From JAPLJU01 sp964547985 (GTDB lineage Bacteria > Desulfobacterota > Syntrophia > Syntrophales > UBA2192), in assembly GCA_964547985.1 (NCBI GenBank), contig CAZJPV010000028.1:1-36911 (forward strand): a DNA stretch of 36,911 nt. The letters are read 5' to 3'. A program made the position numbers and the translations under genes. Each line of letters opens with the position of its first letter. Position 1 is the first letter of the stretch. The notes under the pieces are model-generated. The model was given only the letters and a program-made list of their open reading frames with translations, was not told the DNA's origin and ran no database searches. Below, in pieces: positions 1-7,451 of this stretch.

Positions 1-157
1 AAGAGACAGATCTATAGGTTATAAATTATCACGTCGCAGGGAGAGTCCCGGTGATCTGGGTACTCGCAGGGCTGCCGGAAGGGTTCTTTTCCGTGGAAGG
101 GAGCAGGCCGGGAAAAAATTTCCCTGTTGCCGAAAACACCCCTTTTTTGCCTCTCCC
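1..157. other. Intergenic sequence after the last accessory flagellar gene
   Basis: I see no credible gene here. Read on the minus strand it follows the stop of the FlhB-C-like gene. It has short self-complementary stretches, such as a GGGAAA/TTTCCC palindrome around 112-126, but no hairpin followed by a clear T-run. The end of the operon is therefore not defined in the window, and the transcript may continue beyond its left edge. Confidence 0.4.
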
Positions 158-451
158 CTAACGGCTCTCCTCCAGCTTCTCCCGGTAACGTTCATTGGTG
201 GAATATACAAAGGCGAGGATCTCGGCGATGGCCCGGAAGAGCTCCGAAGGGATCTCTTCATCGATGTCGAGCCGGCAGAGGATTGAAACGAGCGCGGGAT
301 CTTCCTTGATGGGGACATCGTGTTTCCTGGCAAGCTCGATGATCTTATCCGCCAGGATCCCCCGGCCCTTGGCCGTCAGGCGGGGGGCTTCATCCTTCTT
401 CTTGTCGTATTGGATGGAGGCAGCCATCCGGAGGTCGTCTTTTTTCTTCAT
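158..451 (-). CDS. Free-standing FlhB C-terminal-domain protein (FlhB_CC/YlqH-like)
   Basis: This 97-residue protein matches only the part of FlhB that follows the self-cleavage site. After a short lysine-rich start, residues 8-97 align by eye with the end of the full FlhB encoded at 9534-10604. Shared features are an AASIQYD strand (AVALEYD in FlhB), a KGRGILADKIIELA helix (KGAGVIAENIKEIA), a HDVPIKEDPALV stretch (HGVPVVENKPVA) and an ELFRAIAEILAFVY tail (NLYRAVAEILAYVY). There are no transmembrane segments and no NPTH motif. Similar stand-alone domains are known, for example Bacillus YlqH, and a free FlhB_CC has been proposed to act at the export gate as a substrate-specificity factor. It follows the FliK-like gene by 42 bases, as ylqG-ylqH do. 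ATG start. The family is clear; the role is inferred. Confidence 0.85.
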   Translation of the reverse strand: MKKKDDLRMAASIQYDKKKDEAPRLTAKGRGILADKIIELARKHDVPIKEDPALVSILCRLDIDEEIPSELFRAIAEILAFVYSTNERYREKLEESR

Positions 452-493
452 GGCTGGTCAAGTCCCTTCCTGTCGGTAATCCCTGCACCCCTC

Positions 494-1711
494 TCACGCG
501 AAGAGGTCAACGGCCGTCAGAGAGAGTTCCCTCTGGTAAAATTCCTCCCTTGCCTGCCCGAGGTCTTTCTTCACGGTGCAGGTCATTTCACCCGTCTGAT
601 ATCCCAGGGCTCCGAGCCGCTCCGCGAGACCGGCAAGCGAAGGATAGATGAAGTCCCGGATCTCATCGCTGCCGCACTCGATGAGGCAGCCCAGTTTTTT
701 CCCCTTCCACTTTGCCTGGATCATGATGTCCCCGAGGGCATCCATGTTGAGGGCGAAGACGACACGGTAGTCTTCCGGGCCTTTCTTCCCCTTCTGATTT
801 TCCTGATCGACATAGACGAAGATATCCGCCGTGGTCATACGACCGGAAAGGAGGAATGGGATCTGGAGTAGATATTTCCCTTCCTGCTCCTGAAAGAGGA
901 CGTTCAGGACCTGGAGATTTTCGATGTTCTTGAGGGTGCCCTCGAAGAGGCTCAATTTCTGCAAGAGCCCCTTTCCCCCTTCACCATCACCCTGTTTTTG
1001 AAGCACTTCGATCAGATTCAGGAGGAGTTCCTTGAGGCTCACGGCTCTTTCCTGAAAGCCCGTTGAAGACCCTCTCTGAAACTCTTTTCTGACGTCACAT
1101 TCCAGGAGAAGGCCCAGGGATTGCAGGCAATCCTTTATCCACAGAGGGTTTTCTACGGTGTTTTTCGGAAGGACAAGGCTCTGGAGCAGCTGCAAAATCC
1201 GGCCGGCATCGCCCTTGACGGGAAGGGTCCGGAGCGCGCCCGAATTTTCAGGGCCCAGCGCTTCGAGAAGACCGGCGAGCGATTTCGCCAGCGCCAGGGG
1301 TTCCGCTCTCATGGACTGGAGGGCCTCACCGGTATGGGCAGACTCCCCGGTGGATCTCTCCAGCAGGGCCAGTGTGAGAAGGGGGTTCAGCCCCTCCACC
1401 CTGACCCGGATATTTTCTCCCGCCTGCAGTGGGATGGTGGTCCGGGCAACCAGATTCTGCTCTTGAATGTTGATCAGCAGCCGCTCGCCGTCGAGCCTTC
1501 CCACGACGCGGGCCTCCAGGAGCTGCCCCACAGTTAAATGGGACAATGGCCGTGCACCCTGCTGGATCTGCAGTCGGTTTTCTGAGGTCGGGGTTGTAAT
1601 CGGCGGGAGATGGATGGAAGCCATGCGTGTCTCTGATCGGGAAACGTCCCCTGTTTGATGTAAAGCGTCGGCCTCTTCGGACGGTCGGCGTTCGAAGGCC
1701 GATCGAGACAC
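494..1711 (-). CDS. FliK-like hook-length-control-related protein
   Basis: This 405-residue protein has two recognisable parts. Around residues 58-120 there is a small beta-rich region (LTVGQLLEARVVG, then RTTIPLQAGENIRVRV). The C-terminal region from about 280 resembles the Flg_hook domain of FliK: a beta-rich stretch ending in VVFALNMDALGDIMIQ, then an amphipathic helix and LGALGYQTGEMTCTV. It is therefore a second FliK-type protein, besides fliK at 17324-18745. The GTG start at 1711 is preceded by AGAAGG at about 7 bases. An ATG at 1624, which removes 29 residues rich in charge, is the alternative and has no good ribosome site. It sits between the DUF2802-like gene and the FlhB-C-like gene. 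Known FliK interacts with FlhB_CC, which makes the pairing meaningful. The exact role is unknown. Confidence 0.7.
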   Translation of the reverse strand: MSRSAFERRPSEEADALHQTGDVSRSETRMASIHLPPITTPTSENRLQIQQGARPLSHLTVGQLLEARVVGRLDGERLLINIQEQNLVARTTIPLQAGENIRVRVEGLNPLLTLALLERSTGESAHTGEALQSMRAEPLALAKSLAGLLEALGPENSGALRTLPVKGDAGRILQLLQSLVLPKNTVENPLWIKDCLQSLGLLLECDVRKEFQRGSSTGFQERAVSLKELLLNLIEVLQKQGDGEGGKGLLQKLSLFEGTLKNIENLQVLNVLFQEQEGKYLLQIPFLLSGRMTTADIFVYVDQENQKGKKGPEDYRVVFALNMDALGDIMIQAKWKGKKLGCLIECGSDEIRDFIYPSLAGLAERLGALGYQTGEMTCTVKKDLGQAREEFYQRELSLTAVDLFA

Positions 1712-1742
1712 AAAGCGGCCTTCTCACGGGTTCGTCAACCCG

Positions 1743-2219
1743 TCAGGACCGGGCGGCCTCGCTCCTTCTTCGATCCAGATCGAGGATGAGACTGACTTCC
1801 CCTTCCGGGAGACCGAGGTGTTTTGATATCTCCTTGAGGCTCATGCCTCGCCGGGCCATCCTGACCGCCTCGGCGAAACCCTTCTCCCCGGGGAACTCCC
1901 CTGCATGCGGATTCGGGGCAGCCTTTCCGAGCTGAACCTCCGACTGCTCGATGATCTTTCTGAGGCGGTATTCCTTTTCGTCAAGCACCCGGGAGATCTC
2001 TTTCAGGGCCTTCCTTCCCTCGTCCATGGCCTGGACAAGACCCGCCGAACCATTCTGGGACTCGGCCAGGAGTTTCCTGAATTCCGCGAGCATGCGGGGG
2101 TCCACACCTGCCGGCCTCCTGCGGCTCTCCTCGTGGATCCGGTAGATGAAATACACGATCACCGCCAGGAGCGCAATGTCAACCAAAATCTGAATCATGA
2201 AAAAAACCTGCTGGCTCAT
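1743..2219 (-). CDS. Membrane-anchored coiled-coil protein with C-terminal HTH-like segment (DUF2802-like)
   Basis: This 158-residue protein has one N-terminal membrane segment (about residues 6-26). A long charged region likely to form coiled coil follows (about 28-95, including MDEGRKALKEISRVLDEKEY). The C-terminus has a helix-turn-helix-like stretch (about 117-150, MARRGMSLKEISKHLGLPEG). The layout matches DUF2802-type proteins often found in polar-flagellar clusters next to FliA/FlhF genes; their function is not established. The ATG at 2219 lies just after the stop of the upstream gene (TGAGATG arrangement), and AAGGT sits 5 bases ahead, so translation is probably coupled. Because the HTH-like part is tethered to the membrane, DNA binding is doubtful and a scaffold role is as likely. 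Gene real; function unknown. Confidence 0.75.
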   Translation of the reverse strand: MSQQVFFMIQILVDIALLAVIVYFIYRIHEESRRRPAGVDPRMLAEFRKLLAESQNGSAGLVQAMDEGRKALKEISRVLDEKEYRLRKIIEQSEVQLGKAAPNPHAGEFPGEKGFAEAVRMARRGMSLKEISKHLGLPEGEVSLILDLDRRRSEAARS

Positions 2220-2220
2220 C

Positions 2221-2538
2221 TCATACCTTGACGTCGATCAATCGTCCCTGCTCTTTCTCTTCAGCCGCATCCTTTTCTCCGGCTTCCGCAGGGTTTTCGT
2301 GATCGGACTTGGAACTTTTTGAATGCCTTTTTCTCTTTTCTTCCTCTTCCCTTTTGATGCTCGATCGTTCTGTTTCGTCTGCGACCTTGACCTTTTCCCC
2401 CATAATCTTTTTCTCGAGACCCACCTCGACGGCGAAGTTCCTCTGCTGCATGTCAGACTGCTGCTGCTGTGTATGCTGGATGCGTTCCACAGGATTGGTC
2501 TGCAGCAGGATCTGTTGCACGTCAGCCGCCCTTAACAC
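2221..2538 (-). CDS. Small charged conserved-type hypothetical protein in flagellar operon
   Basis: I do not recognise a named family. The 105-residue product starts with a glutamine-rich helical segment (residues 7-35, including QQILLQTNPVERIQ). The middle is very rich in Lys and Glu (residues 55-95) and the C-terminus reads RLIDVKV. It has no signal peptide and no membrane segment, and is probably cytosolic and largely disordered. The start is GTG at 2538 with a strong GGGAGG about 11 bases upstream, which argues for a real gene. The stop abuts the next start. Position among fliA-linked genes suggests a flagellar accessory or chaperone-like role, but nothing in the sequence proves it. Confidence 0.65.
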   Translation of the reverse strand: MLRAADVQQILLQTNPVERIQHTQQQQSDMQQRNFAVEVGLEKKIMGEKVKVADETERSSIKREEEEKRKRHSKSSKSDHENPAEAGEKDAAEEKEQGRLIDVKV

Positions 2539-2592
2539 GCTTGAAAAACCTCCCTTCGGGACGTCGGCGGTTCGGTCGCAGGCGCCTCGTGA

Positions 2593-2679
2593 TTAGAGGG
2601 GGACCAAAGGCCCCGGGGGGGTTACCCTATTGCCTCTATCGAATATATCGTCTTTTCTGAAAAATCCTTTAATGCTCAT
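2593..2679 (-). CDS. Possible 28-residue small ORF
   Basis: Between the kinase-like gene and the charged small protein, an ATG at 2679 with AGAGG about 9 bases upstream opens a 28-codon frame. It begins MSIKGFFRKDDIFD and ends in a Pro-rich tail before TAA. A second tiny frame (ATG 2728 to stop 2669, 19 codons) starts just after the kinase stop and overlaps this one. The ribosome-site spacing is good, but there is no other support. It could simply be spacer. Confidence 0.2.
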   Translation of the reverse strand: MSIKGFFRKDDIFDRGNRVTPPGPLVPL

Positions 2680-2729
2680 GCGCACTTACCTCTGATTCCG
2701 ACCCTTCGTCCACATCCGTGATCACCATC

Positions 2730-3518
2730 TCAGCCTTTCTTAAGGCCCGTTGCCTGAATGGGAATCTGGGCGATATACACGTTTTTTGAGCCCTCGGAGT
2801 ACACCTCGATGCGGGCCTGATATTTTCTCATCAGCGAAAAAGCCAGGAAGAGTTTTCTCAAACCTTCGGGACCCGCCGGCGGCACATCGGCCCCCTTCAT
2901 CAGGGACTCCCTCAGCTGACCCGATAGAGGAGAACCCGTGTCCTGAACCTTCAGGGTCGCCTGCCCTCGCTCGCGGGACGTGGAGATTGAAAATTCCTTG
3001 ACCTTGCTCGTCTTCATGGCCTGCATGGAGTACTGGATGAGCGTGGAGAGAAAGAGTGTAAGGTCCGCAGGGGTTGCCGAGATCTCCGGGACATCCGGAT
3101 CCAGGCTGATCTGCTTTTTGACCTGGTGCTTGAAATCGAGATAAAAGTCGGAGAACTTCATCTCGTTTTCGACCATCTCGGAGAGATTCAGTTTCTGGAC
3201 GGTCGCATCGCCGATGGCGTAGAATTTGCCCGACACACTGCGGAACATCTCAAAGAGCCGGTCGGCCTCGGAGATCAGGAGTTCGACATCCTTCGTGATC
3301 TTCCCGTAGTCTTCGACAAACTGCTTCCCCGCATCCGGGTAGTGCTCCACCGTCTTTTTGATGTTTTCCTCCACCCGTCGCTGCAGAAGCTTGGAGCGCC
3401 CCATGATGCCGTTCAGGGGGTTTGCAAAATTGTGGAGAATGCCGGGAATGAGATCCCGGATAAAGGTCGCCTCAAAATCATTCTCTAATTCCTGGAAAAT
3501 CTCACCATCCCTGCTCAT
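2730..3518 (-). CDS. Degenerate histidine-kinase-like protein
   Basis: This 262-residue soluble protein has a clear dimerisation/phosphoacceptor H-box (H29 in LHNFANPLNGIMG). A long helical stretch follows, then a region in the position of a GHKL ATPase domain (about 120-262). The N-box reads TLIQYSMQAM, where active kinases have two asparagines. The G1 box reads VQDTGSPLS and the glycine-rich G2 loop is not recognisable. ATP binding is therefore doubtful; it may be a phosphotransfer or scaffold protein, or a partner of the kinase at 28197-29516. The start is placed at ATG 3518, with AGGAAGG about 8 bases upstream; a TTG two codons earlier is too close to that site. It lies in the accessory set downstream of fliA. 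No sensor or membrane domain is visible. Confidence 0.7.
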   Translation of the reverse strand: MSRDGEIFQELENDFEATFIRDLIPGILHNFANPLNGIMGRSKLLQRRVEENIKKTVEHYPDAGKQFVEDYGKITKDVELLISEADRLFEMFRSVSGKFYAIGDATVQKLNLSEMVENEMKFSDFYLDFKHQVKKQISLDPDVPEISATPADLTLFLSTLIQYSMQAMKTSKVKEFSISTSRERGQATLKVQDTGSPLSGQLRESLMKGADVPPAGPEGLRKLFLAFSLMRKYQARIEVYSEGSKNVYIAQIPIQATGLKKG

Positions 3519-3565
3519 GTCCAAGCCCTTCCTCTATGCTTTCCTTGGATTTGCGACGGCATCTC

Positions 3566-3928
3566 TTAGTGACGCCTGTCAATGATGATGTTCTGCAGCA
3601 TTCTCCAGGCTTTTTCAACCCTTTCTTTTTCAGCATCGGACGTGTCGCTCCCCGACGGCTTGCCCGTGGAATAGACGATATAGGTGTTTCCTTCCTTGTC
3701 CCTGATTTCCCGGACCCCCATCTGGTCATAGGGACCTCGCACCTTTGCCTCGCGCTCCTGCTGCAACATGATCTGGATGGTCTCGTCGCTGACGCCCGCT
3801 TTCTTGAGCGCCCGAACCTCGTCTGCAGTGAGCGAGTATGCCGTCCCGGTGAAACCGCCCAAGACGAGAATAATGAAAGCCATGATGTACGAGGGTTTCA
3901 CAAACGCGAAGTACAGCGATCTTTCCAT
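3566..3928 (-). CDS. Small exported or membrane-anchored hypothetical protein
   Basis: The 120-residue product has a hydrophobic segment (about residues 10-31) that could be a signal peptide or a single anchor. A helical motif LTADEVRALKKAGVSDETI follows, of the type seen in many short bacterial exported or SHOCT-like proteins. Then come a short beta-rich stretch (IRDKEGNTYIVYSTG) and a charged helical end. I know no function. The ATG at 3928 is preceded by GGAGG about 9 bases upstream and is preferred over an earlier in-frame start at 3985, which would overlap the FliL-like gene end. It lies between the second FliL-like gene and the kinase-like gene, so a cell-envelope role at the flagellar base is a reasonable guess. 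Confidence 0.6.
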   Translation of the reverse strand: MERSLYFAFVKPSYIMAFIILVLGGFTGTAYSLTADEVRALKKAGVSDETIQIMLQQEREAKVRGPYDQMGVREIRDKEGNTYIVYSTGKPSGSDTSDAEKERVEKAWRMLQNIIIDRRH

Positions 3929-3984
3929 AAACCCTAACCTCCCTCCGTCCCCATCGCTCAAGGTTAAGAAAAAAGTACCCGTCA

Positions 3985-4614
3985 TCAGAGGAGGACAAAT
4001 TTCGTCACATAGACATCCCGGATGGCTTCCTGTCCCATAAGGTTGTTCAGTTCGGAGCTGATCTGCCGCTTGAACACCCGGTGGGCCTGGGACGTGCTCA
4101 GAAGATCGGGGCTGTTTTTCCGGGCCGTCTGATAGATGGTCTTTCGAATGACGACCTTTTTCTCCTCCGTCATTACGTCGGGTCTGTTCAATTCCAGAAC
4201 GACGTCACAGATCAAAAGCTTGTACTTCCCCTGCGGGTCTTTCAAATCAATGGTAAAGTTATCGAAGGAAAACACCCTCTGAAGCGCCGCGGCCGGCCTG
4301 TCCGCGCCCTTCTCCCCGGCGGCGTCCGGACGGGACCCTCTGAGATAAAGACCCACAGAAACGGCGACGACCAGGAGGAGCACCATAACGCAGGCGCTGT
4401 ATGCCCGCACCCGGTGATGGCGGGCCCAGTCCATCGCCGCAGAAACGGTTTTGCCGGGGTGCAGGCGACCCCGACGAAGACGAACCCAGAAGGATCCCGG
4501 CGCAGGGTTTTCCACGTCTTCGTCTTCTCGCAGGTGATCCCCTTTCTTCCGTTCTGTACCGGCGGCTTCTATCTGATCGTCATCCAGAATGTCCGGGTTT
4601 CGCTTTTTGGCCAT
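3985..4614 (-). CDS. Second FliL-like basal-body protein
   Basis: The 209-residue product has a long charged N-terminal tail (1-70), one membrane segment (about 71-92, CVMVLLLVVAVSVGLYL) and a periplasmic FliL domain (about 112-209). The FliL domain shows the usual pattern: a strand pair FDNFTIDLKDPQGKYKLLIC, then LELNRPDVMTEEKKVVIRK and the end ISSELNNLMGQEAIRDVYVTKFVL. FliL proteins surround the stator at the flagellar base and affect torque or stator stability. The other copy (14507-15007) begins the fliM operon and has a shorter tail, so these are diverged paralogues, not a recent duplication. The ATG start is 4614, and the gene follows fliA by about 6 bases. The 70-residue cytoplasmic tail is unusually long for FliL. 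Confidence 0.85.
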   Translation of the reverse strand: MAKKRNPDILDDDQIEAAGTERKKGDHLREDEDVENPAPGSFWVRLRRGRLHPGKTVSAAMDWARHHRVRAYSACVMVLLLVVAVSVGLYLRGSRPDAAGEKGADRPAAALQRVFSFDNFTIDLKDPQGKYKLLICDVVLELNRPDVMTEEKKVVIRKTIYQTARKNSPDLLSTSQAHRVFKRQISSELNNLMGQEAIRDVYVTKFVLL

Positions 4615-4620
4615 GTCTCT

Positions 4621-5331
4621 TTATCTTAACTCTCGCACTCTCCCCCTCAATCTCACTATGGCCTGCGAATGAAGCTGGCACACTCTTGATTCCGTCAGCC
4701 TCAGCACCAGCCCGATTTCCTTCATGGTAAGTTCTTCGTAGTAGTAAAGCGAAAGAACGACTTTTTCTTTTTCCGGCAGCGTCTCGATGGCCCGCTTCAG
4801 CGTGTTTTTCAGCTCGTTCTTTGTGAGCAGGACAAAAGGGTTTCCCTGGTCGATCCGCTCGAGAACGTCGTAACTGCCGTACTTCTCGCAATAGTCCGGC
4901 GGCAGGTCCTCGCTCTTGAGGAGGGACACCCCGCAGGCCTCGTCCAGGAGCTGGTAGTACTCCTCGAGGGGCATGCCGAGATGATTGGCGACTTCCTCCT
5001 CCTGCGGCTGCCTCCCCAGGAGTTTCCTGAGTTCGAAAATGGCCTTCTCGATCTTCGCATCCTTGTTTCTCGCGGACCGGGGCTGCCAGTCCCTGGCCCG
5101 AAGTTCATCCAGCACCGCTCCCCGGATCCTGAAGCGGGCATAGGTTTCGAACTGGACATTTCGGCTCTTGTCGAATTTTTCGAGGGCGGAGATCAGTCCG
5201 ATAATGCCCACGTGCATCAGGTCCTGTCTGTCCGCCACATGCTGGGGAACTTTGGCCGCGATCCTCTCGACGATGTTCTTCACGAGAGGAGCATATTTCA
5301 TGATGAGTTTATCGCGTTCTTTCTTATCCAC
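4621..5331 (-). CDS. fliA: RNA polymerase sigma-28 factor FliA
   Basis: The 236-residue protein is a complete group 3 sigma factor. Region 2 includes DLMHVGIIGLISALEKFD (about 37-54) and FETYARFRIRGAVLDELRARDW, the latter highly typical of FliA. Region 3 spans about 100-150. Region 4 (about 180-236) has LPEKEKVVLSLYYYEELTMK and an HTH ending LTESRVCQLHSQAIVRLR. FliA directs RNA polymerase to late flagellar and chemotaxis genes. The start is GTG at 5331, overlapping the end of flhG by 8 bases, so translation is probably coupled. The ribosome site is weak, and an ATG at 5301 is a less likely alternative because it would cut region 1.2/2.1. Its anti-sigma partner FlgM is not in the window. Confidence 0.97.
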   Translation of the reverse strand: MDKKERDKLIMKYAPLVKNIVERIAAKVPQHVADRQDLMHVGIIGLISALEKFDKSRNVQFETYARFRIRGAVLDELRARDWQPRSARNKDAKIEKAIFELRKLLGRQPQEEEVANHLGMPLEEYYQLLDEACGVSLLKSEDLPPDYCEKYGSYDVLERIDQGNPFVLLTKNELKNTLKRAIETLPEKEKVVLSLYYYEELTMKEIGLVLRLTESRVCQLHSQAIVRLRGRVRELR

Positions 5332-6244
5332 GATCCCGATCGATGATACTCTTCCAGAAGAATTTTATGCTCCCCGCCTCGTAACCGCCGGGCTGCGTCC
5401 GGCAGAGTTTCCTGGCAATCGACGACAGGCATTTGCAGGCACGGGAACCGGGATAGGCCTCGGCCAGCGCCTGCTGTTTCCTCACCGCATCCTGAACACT
5501 GCGATCATCCAGGACATAACCCAGGTAGTCGATCGACAGGTTGAGGAAGTGAGAAGTGGCATTGCTCAATTTGTTGTAGACCTCGCGGGCCTCGGTGGCA
5601 TTTTTCACCATGTTCACAAGCAGCATGAACTTCTTGCCCGCATGCCGGGAATAGAGAATCTTGATGAGCGCATAGGCGTCGGTGAGGGAGGTGGGTTCCG
5701 GCGACACGACGACGATAATCTCCCTGGCCGCCATGTTGAAGTAGATGACGTTGCCGGCGATCCCCGCCGCGGTGTCGATGAGCATGAAGTCGAGCTCATC
5801 GCTCAATTCATTCAACTCGTCGAGCAGCGCCAGTTTCTGTCCCTTCGTGAGATCCGTCATCTCCTGGATGCCCGAGGCGGCCGGCAGGATCTTGATCCCC
5901 CCCGGACCTTCGAGGACGATCTCGGCGAGACTCTTCTCCCCCCGGAGCACGTGATAGAGATTGTACTTGGGGGCCAGCCCCAGAATGACGTCGATGTTGG
6001 CCAGGCCCATGTCCGCATCGAAGACCAGGGTTTTTTTCTTCATCATCGAGAGGATATAGGCCAGATTGGCGGCGATGTTCGTTTTGCCCACGCCCCCTTT
6101 TCCGCTGGTGATGGCGATGACGCGAATGCCGTCGTTCTTGCGACTGCTGATGTCCTTTTGACCGGGCTTGGTCGGCAGCATCCCGGCGTCACTCGTGTCT
6201 CTCTCTCTTTTCTTCATCTCTCTTAGTGTCTCAGCTTGGTCCAA
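5324..6244 (-). CDS. flhG: Flagellar number regulator FlhG (FleN/YlxH), MinD-type ATPase
   Basis: This 306-residue MinD/ParA-family ATPase has a deviant P-loop SGKGGVGKT (47-55), switch motif DADMGLANID (about 77-85) and LIDTAAGI (155-162). FlhG limits flagellar number and stimulates the GTPase FlhF through an N-terminal DQAxxLR helix. That helix is present here as DQAETLR at residues 2-8, which shows the TTG at 6244 is the true start. GGAGG stands 7 bases upstream of that TTG. The usual C-terminal membrane-targeting helix is not obvious; the tail (about 285-306) is basic and aromatic. It lies between flhF and fliA, a classic order in polar flagellates. Confidence 0.96.
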   Translation of the reverse strand: MDQAETLREMKKRERDTSDAGMLPTKPGQKDISSRKNDGIRVIAITSGKGGVGKTNIAANLAYILSMMKKKTLVFDADMGLANIDVILGLAPKYNLYHVLRGEKSLAEIVLEGPGGIKILPAASGIQEMTDLTKGQKLALLDELNELSDELDFMLIDTAAGIAGNVIYFNMAAREIIVVVSPEPTSLTDAYALIKILYSRHAGKKFMLLVNMVKNATEAREVYNKLSNATSHFLNLSIDYLGYVLDDRSVQDAVRKQQALAEAYPGSRACKCLSSIARKLCRTQPGGYEAGSIKFFWKSIIDRDRG

Positions 6245-6274
6245 GGGGATACCTCCGGTTTTGACGATGCCACA

Positions 6275-7447
6275 TCAGTGCAGGGAATTTCTCACGACCA
6301 TTCTTGCCAGTTTAGCCGGATTCAGACTCTCGATATCCTGAGGGACATTCTGTCCATTGGTTACATAGTAGGCCGGTTTTCCAACCTGATCGACTACATT
6401 GTAAATCAGCCCGTAGGCGTTACTCTCGTCGAGTTTCGTGAAGATCATGGCGTTGTAGCCGACCTTGTCGAAGCGCGACGCCGTCGCCAGCATGTTCTCG
6501 GGGCTTGCCGTCATGCTGATCAGGAGATTCGTTTCCACCGGGATCTCCAGGTGGAGATAATCTCTCAGCCGTTGCAGGTGCGTCTCGTCGTTAAAGCTCC
6601 GCCCCGGTGTATCGATCAGAATCACGTCGCGATCCTGGAATTTTCGAAGGGCGTTCTTGAACTCCTCTTTCTCGGAGGCGACTTCGAGAGGAAGACCCAT
6701 GATCTTCGCGTAGGTCCTCAACTGCTCGACCGCCGCAATCCGGTAGGTGTCCGCCGTCACCAGCCCGACCTTCTTGCTTGCCTCCAGGGACCATCGAGCC
6801 GCCAGCTTGGCCAGCGTCGTCGTCTTGCCCACACCGGTGGGACCCACGAAGGCCACGACCCGGCCCTGACGCGTCCGCTCATAGGAGGGCACCACAGACT
6901 TCTGGATGAGTTCCTCGGCACTGCGGAGGACCCCGTCGTAATCGTCCTCGGCGCGGGCCGTCAGTCCCTTCCGGATGGTGCCGACCAGCCGGTAGGCCCG
7001 ATCCTTGGACACACCCCCGGCCACCAGGTTGTAGTAGAGTTGGGACAGGGGCTGGGGTTTGCCCTCCGTCTTGCGGATCCCCAGCATGTCGAAGAAGGTG
7101 CTCAGACTCTCCTTCAACTCCATGAGCTCGCCGTAGAGGATGTTCTTCCGGTTGGCCTCGATGACGAGGGCCTTCAAATCTTCGAGGTCCTTGCGGAAAG
7201 CATGGAGCGTTTCCTGGCTCTCCGGCGGCATGGCCGGGGTTCTCCCGGTCCCCCGGGGCTCCACCCGCAGGGTGGACGACCTGCGCTCGGTCTGAGCCTC
7301 GTCCGCTGCCGCTGTCAGCTCAAATACAGGGTTTCGCCCTCCGTGCAGCCGCTTCGAGGAGAGCAGGATGGCATTCTCACCCAGATCGTTCTTGATCTTG
7401 CTGATGGCCTCCTGAATGCTTGATGCCTCGTACCGCTTGATCTTCAT
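6275..7447 (-). CDS. flhF: Flagellar positioning SRP-type GTPase FlhF
   Basis: The 390-residue protein has the three-part FlhF layout. A short basic N-terminal B domain begins MKIKRYEASSIQEAISKIK. A helical N domain follows (about 80-190). The SRP-type NG GTPase domain has P-loop GPTGVGKTT (202-210), LVTADTYRIAAVEQL, LIDTPGRSF (278-286) and TKLDES. FlhF marks the cell pole for flagellar assembly and is turned off by FlhG, encoded next. ATG start with GGAG about 7 bases upstream. The gap to flhA is only a few bases. The linker between the B and N domains is short, so the protein is on the compact side for FlhF. Identification is secure. Confidence 0.97.
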   Translation of the reverse strand: MKIKRYEASSIQEAISKIKNDLGENAILLSSKRLHGGRNPVFELTAAADEAQTERRSSTLRVEPRGTGRTPAMPPESQETLHAFRKDLEDLKALVIEANRKNILYGELMELKESLSTFFDMLGIRKTEGKPQPLSQLYYNLVAGGVSKDRAYRLVGTIRKGLTARAEDDYDGVLRSAEELIQKSVVPSYERTRQGRVVAFVGPTGVGKTTTLAKLAARWSLEASKKVGLVTADTYRIAAVEQLRTYAKIMGLPLEVASEKEEFKNALRKFQDRDVILIDTPGRSFNDETHLQRLRDYLHLEIPVETNLLISMTASPENMLATASRFDKVGYNAMIFTKLDESNAYGLIYNVVDQVGKPAYYVTNGQNVPQDIESLNPAKLARMVVRNSLH

Positions 7448-7451
7448 ATGC

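Noticed and set aside
112..126. GGGAAATTTTTTCCC palindrome as the terminator of the accessory module
   Set aside because: The stem is short and AT-rich, with no T-run following on the minus strand.
5168..7423. Long plus-strand open frames (352 and 395 codons) across flhG and flhF
   Set aside because: They lie exactly antisense to well-identified genes, have no family resemblance and reflect the codon bias of GC-rich genes.
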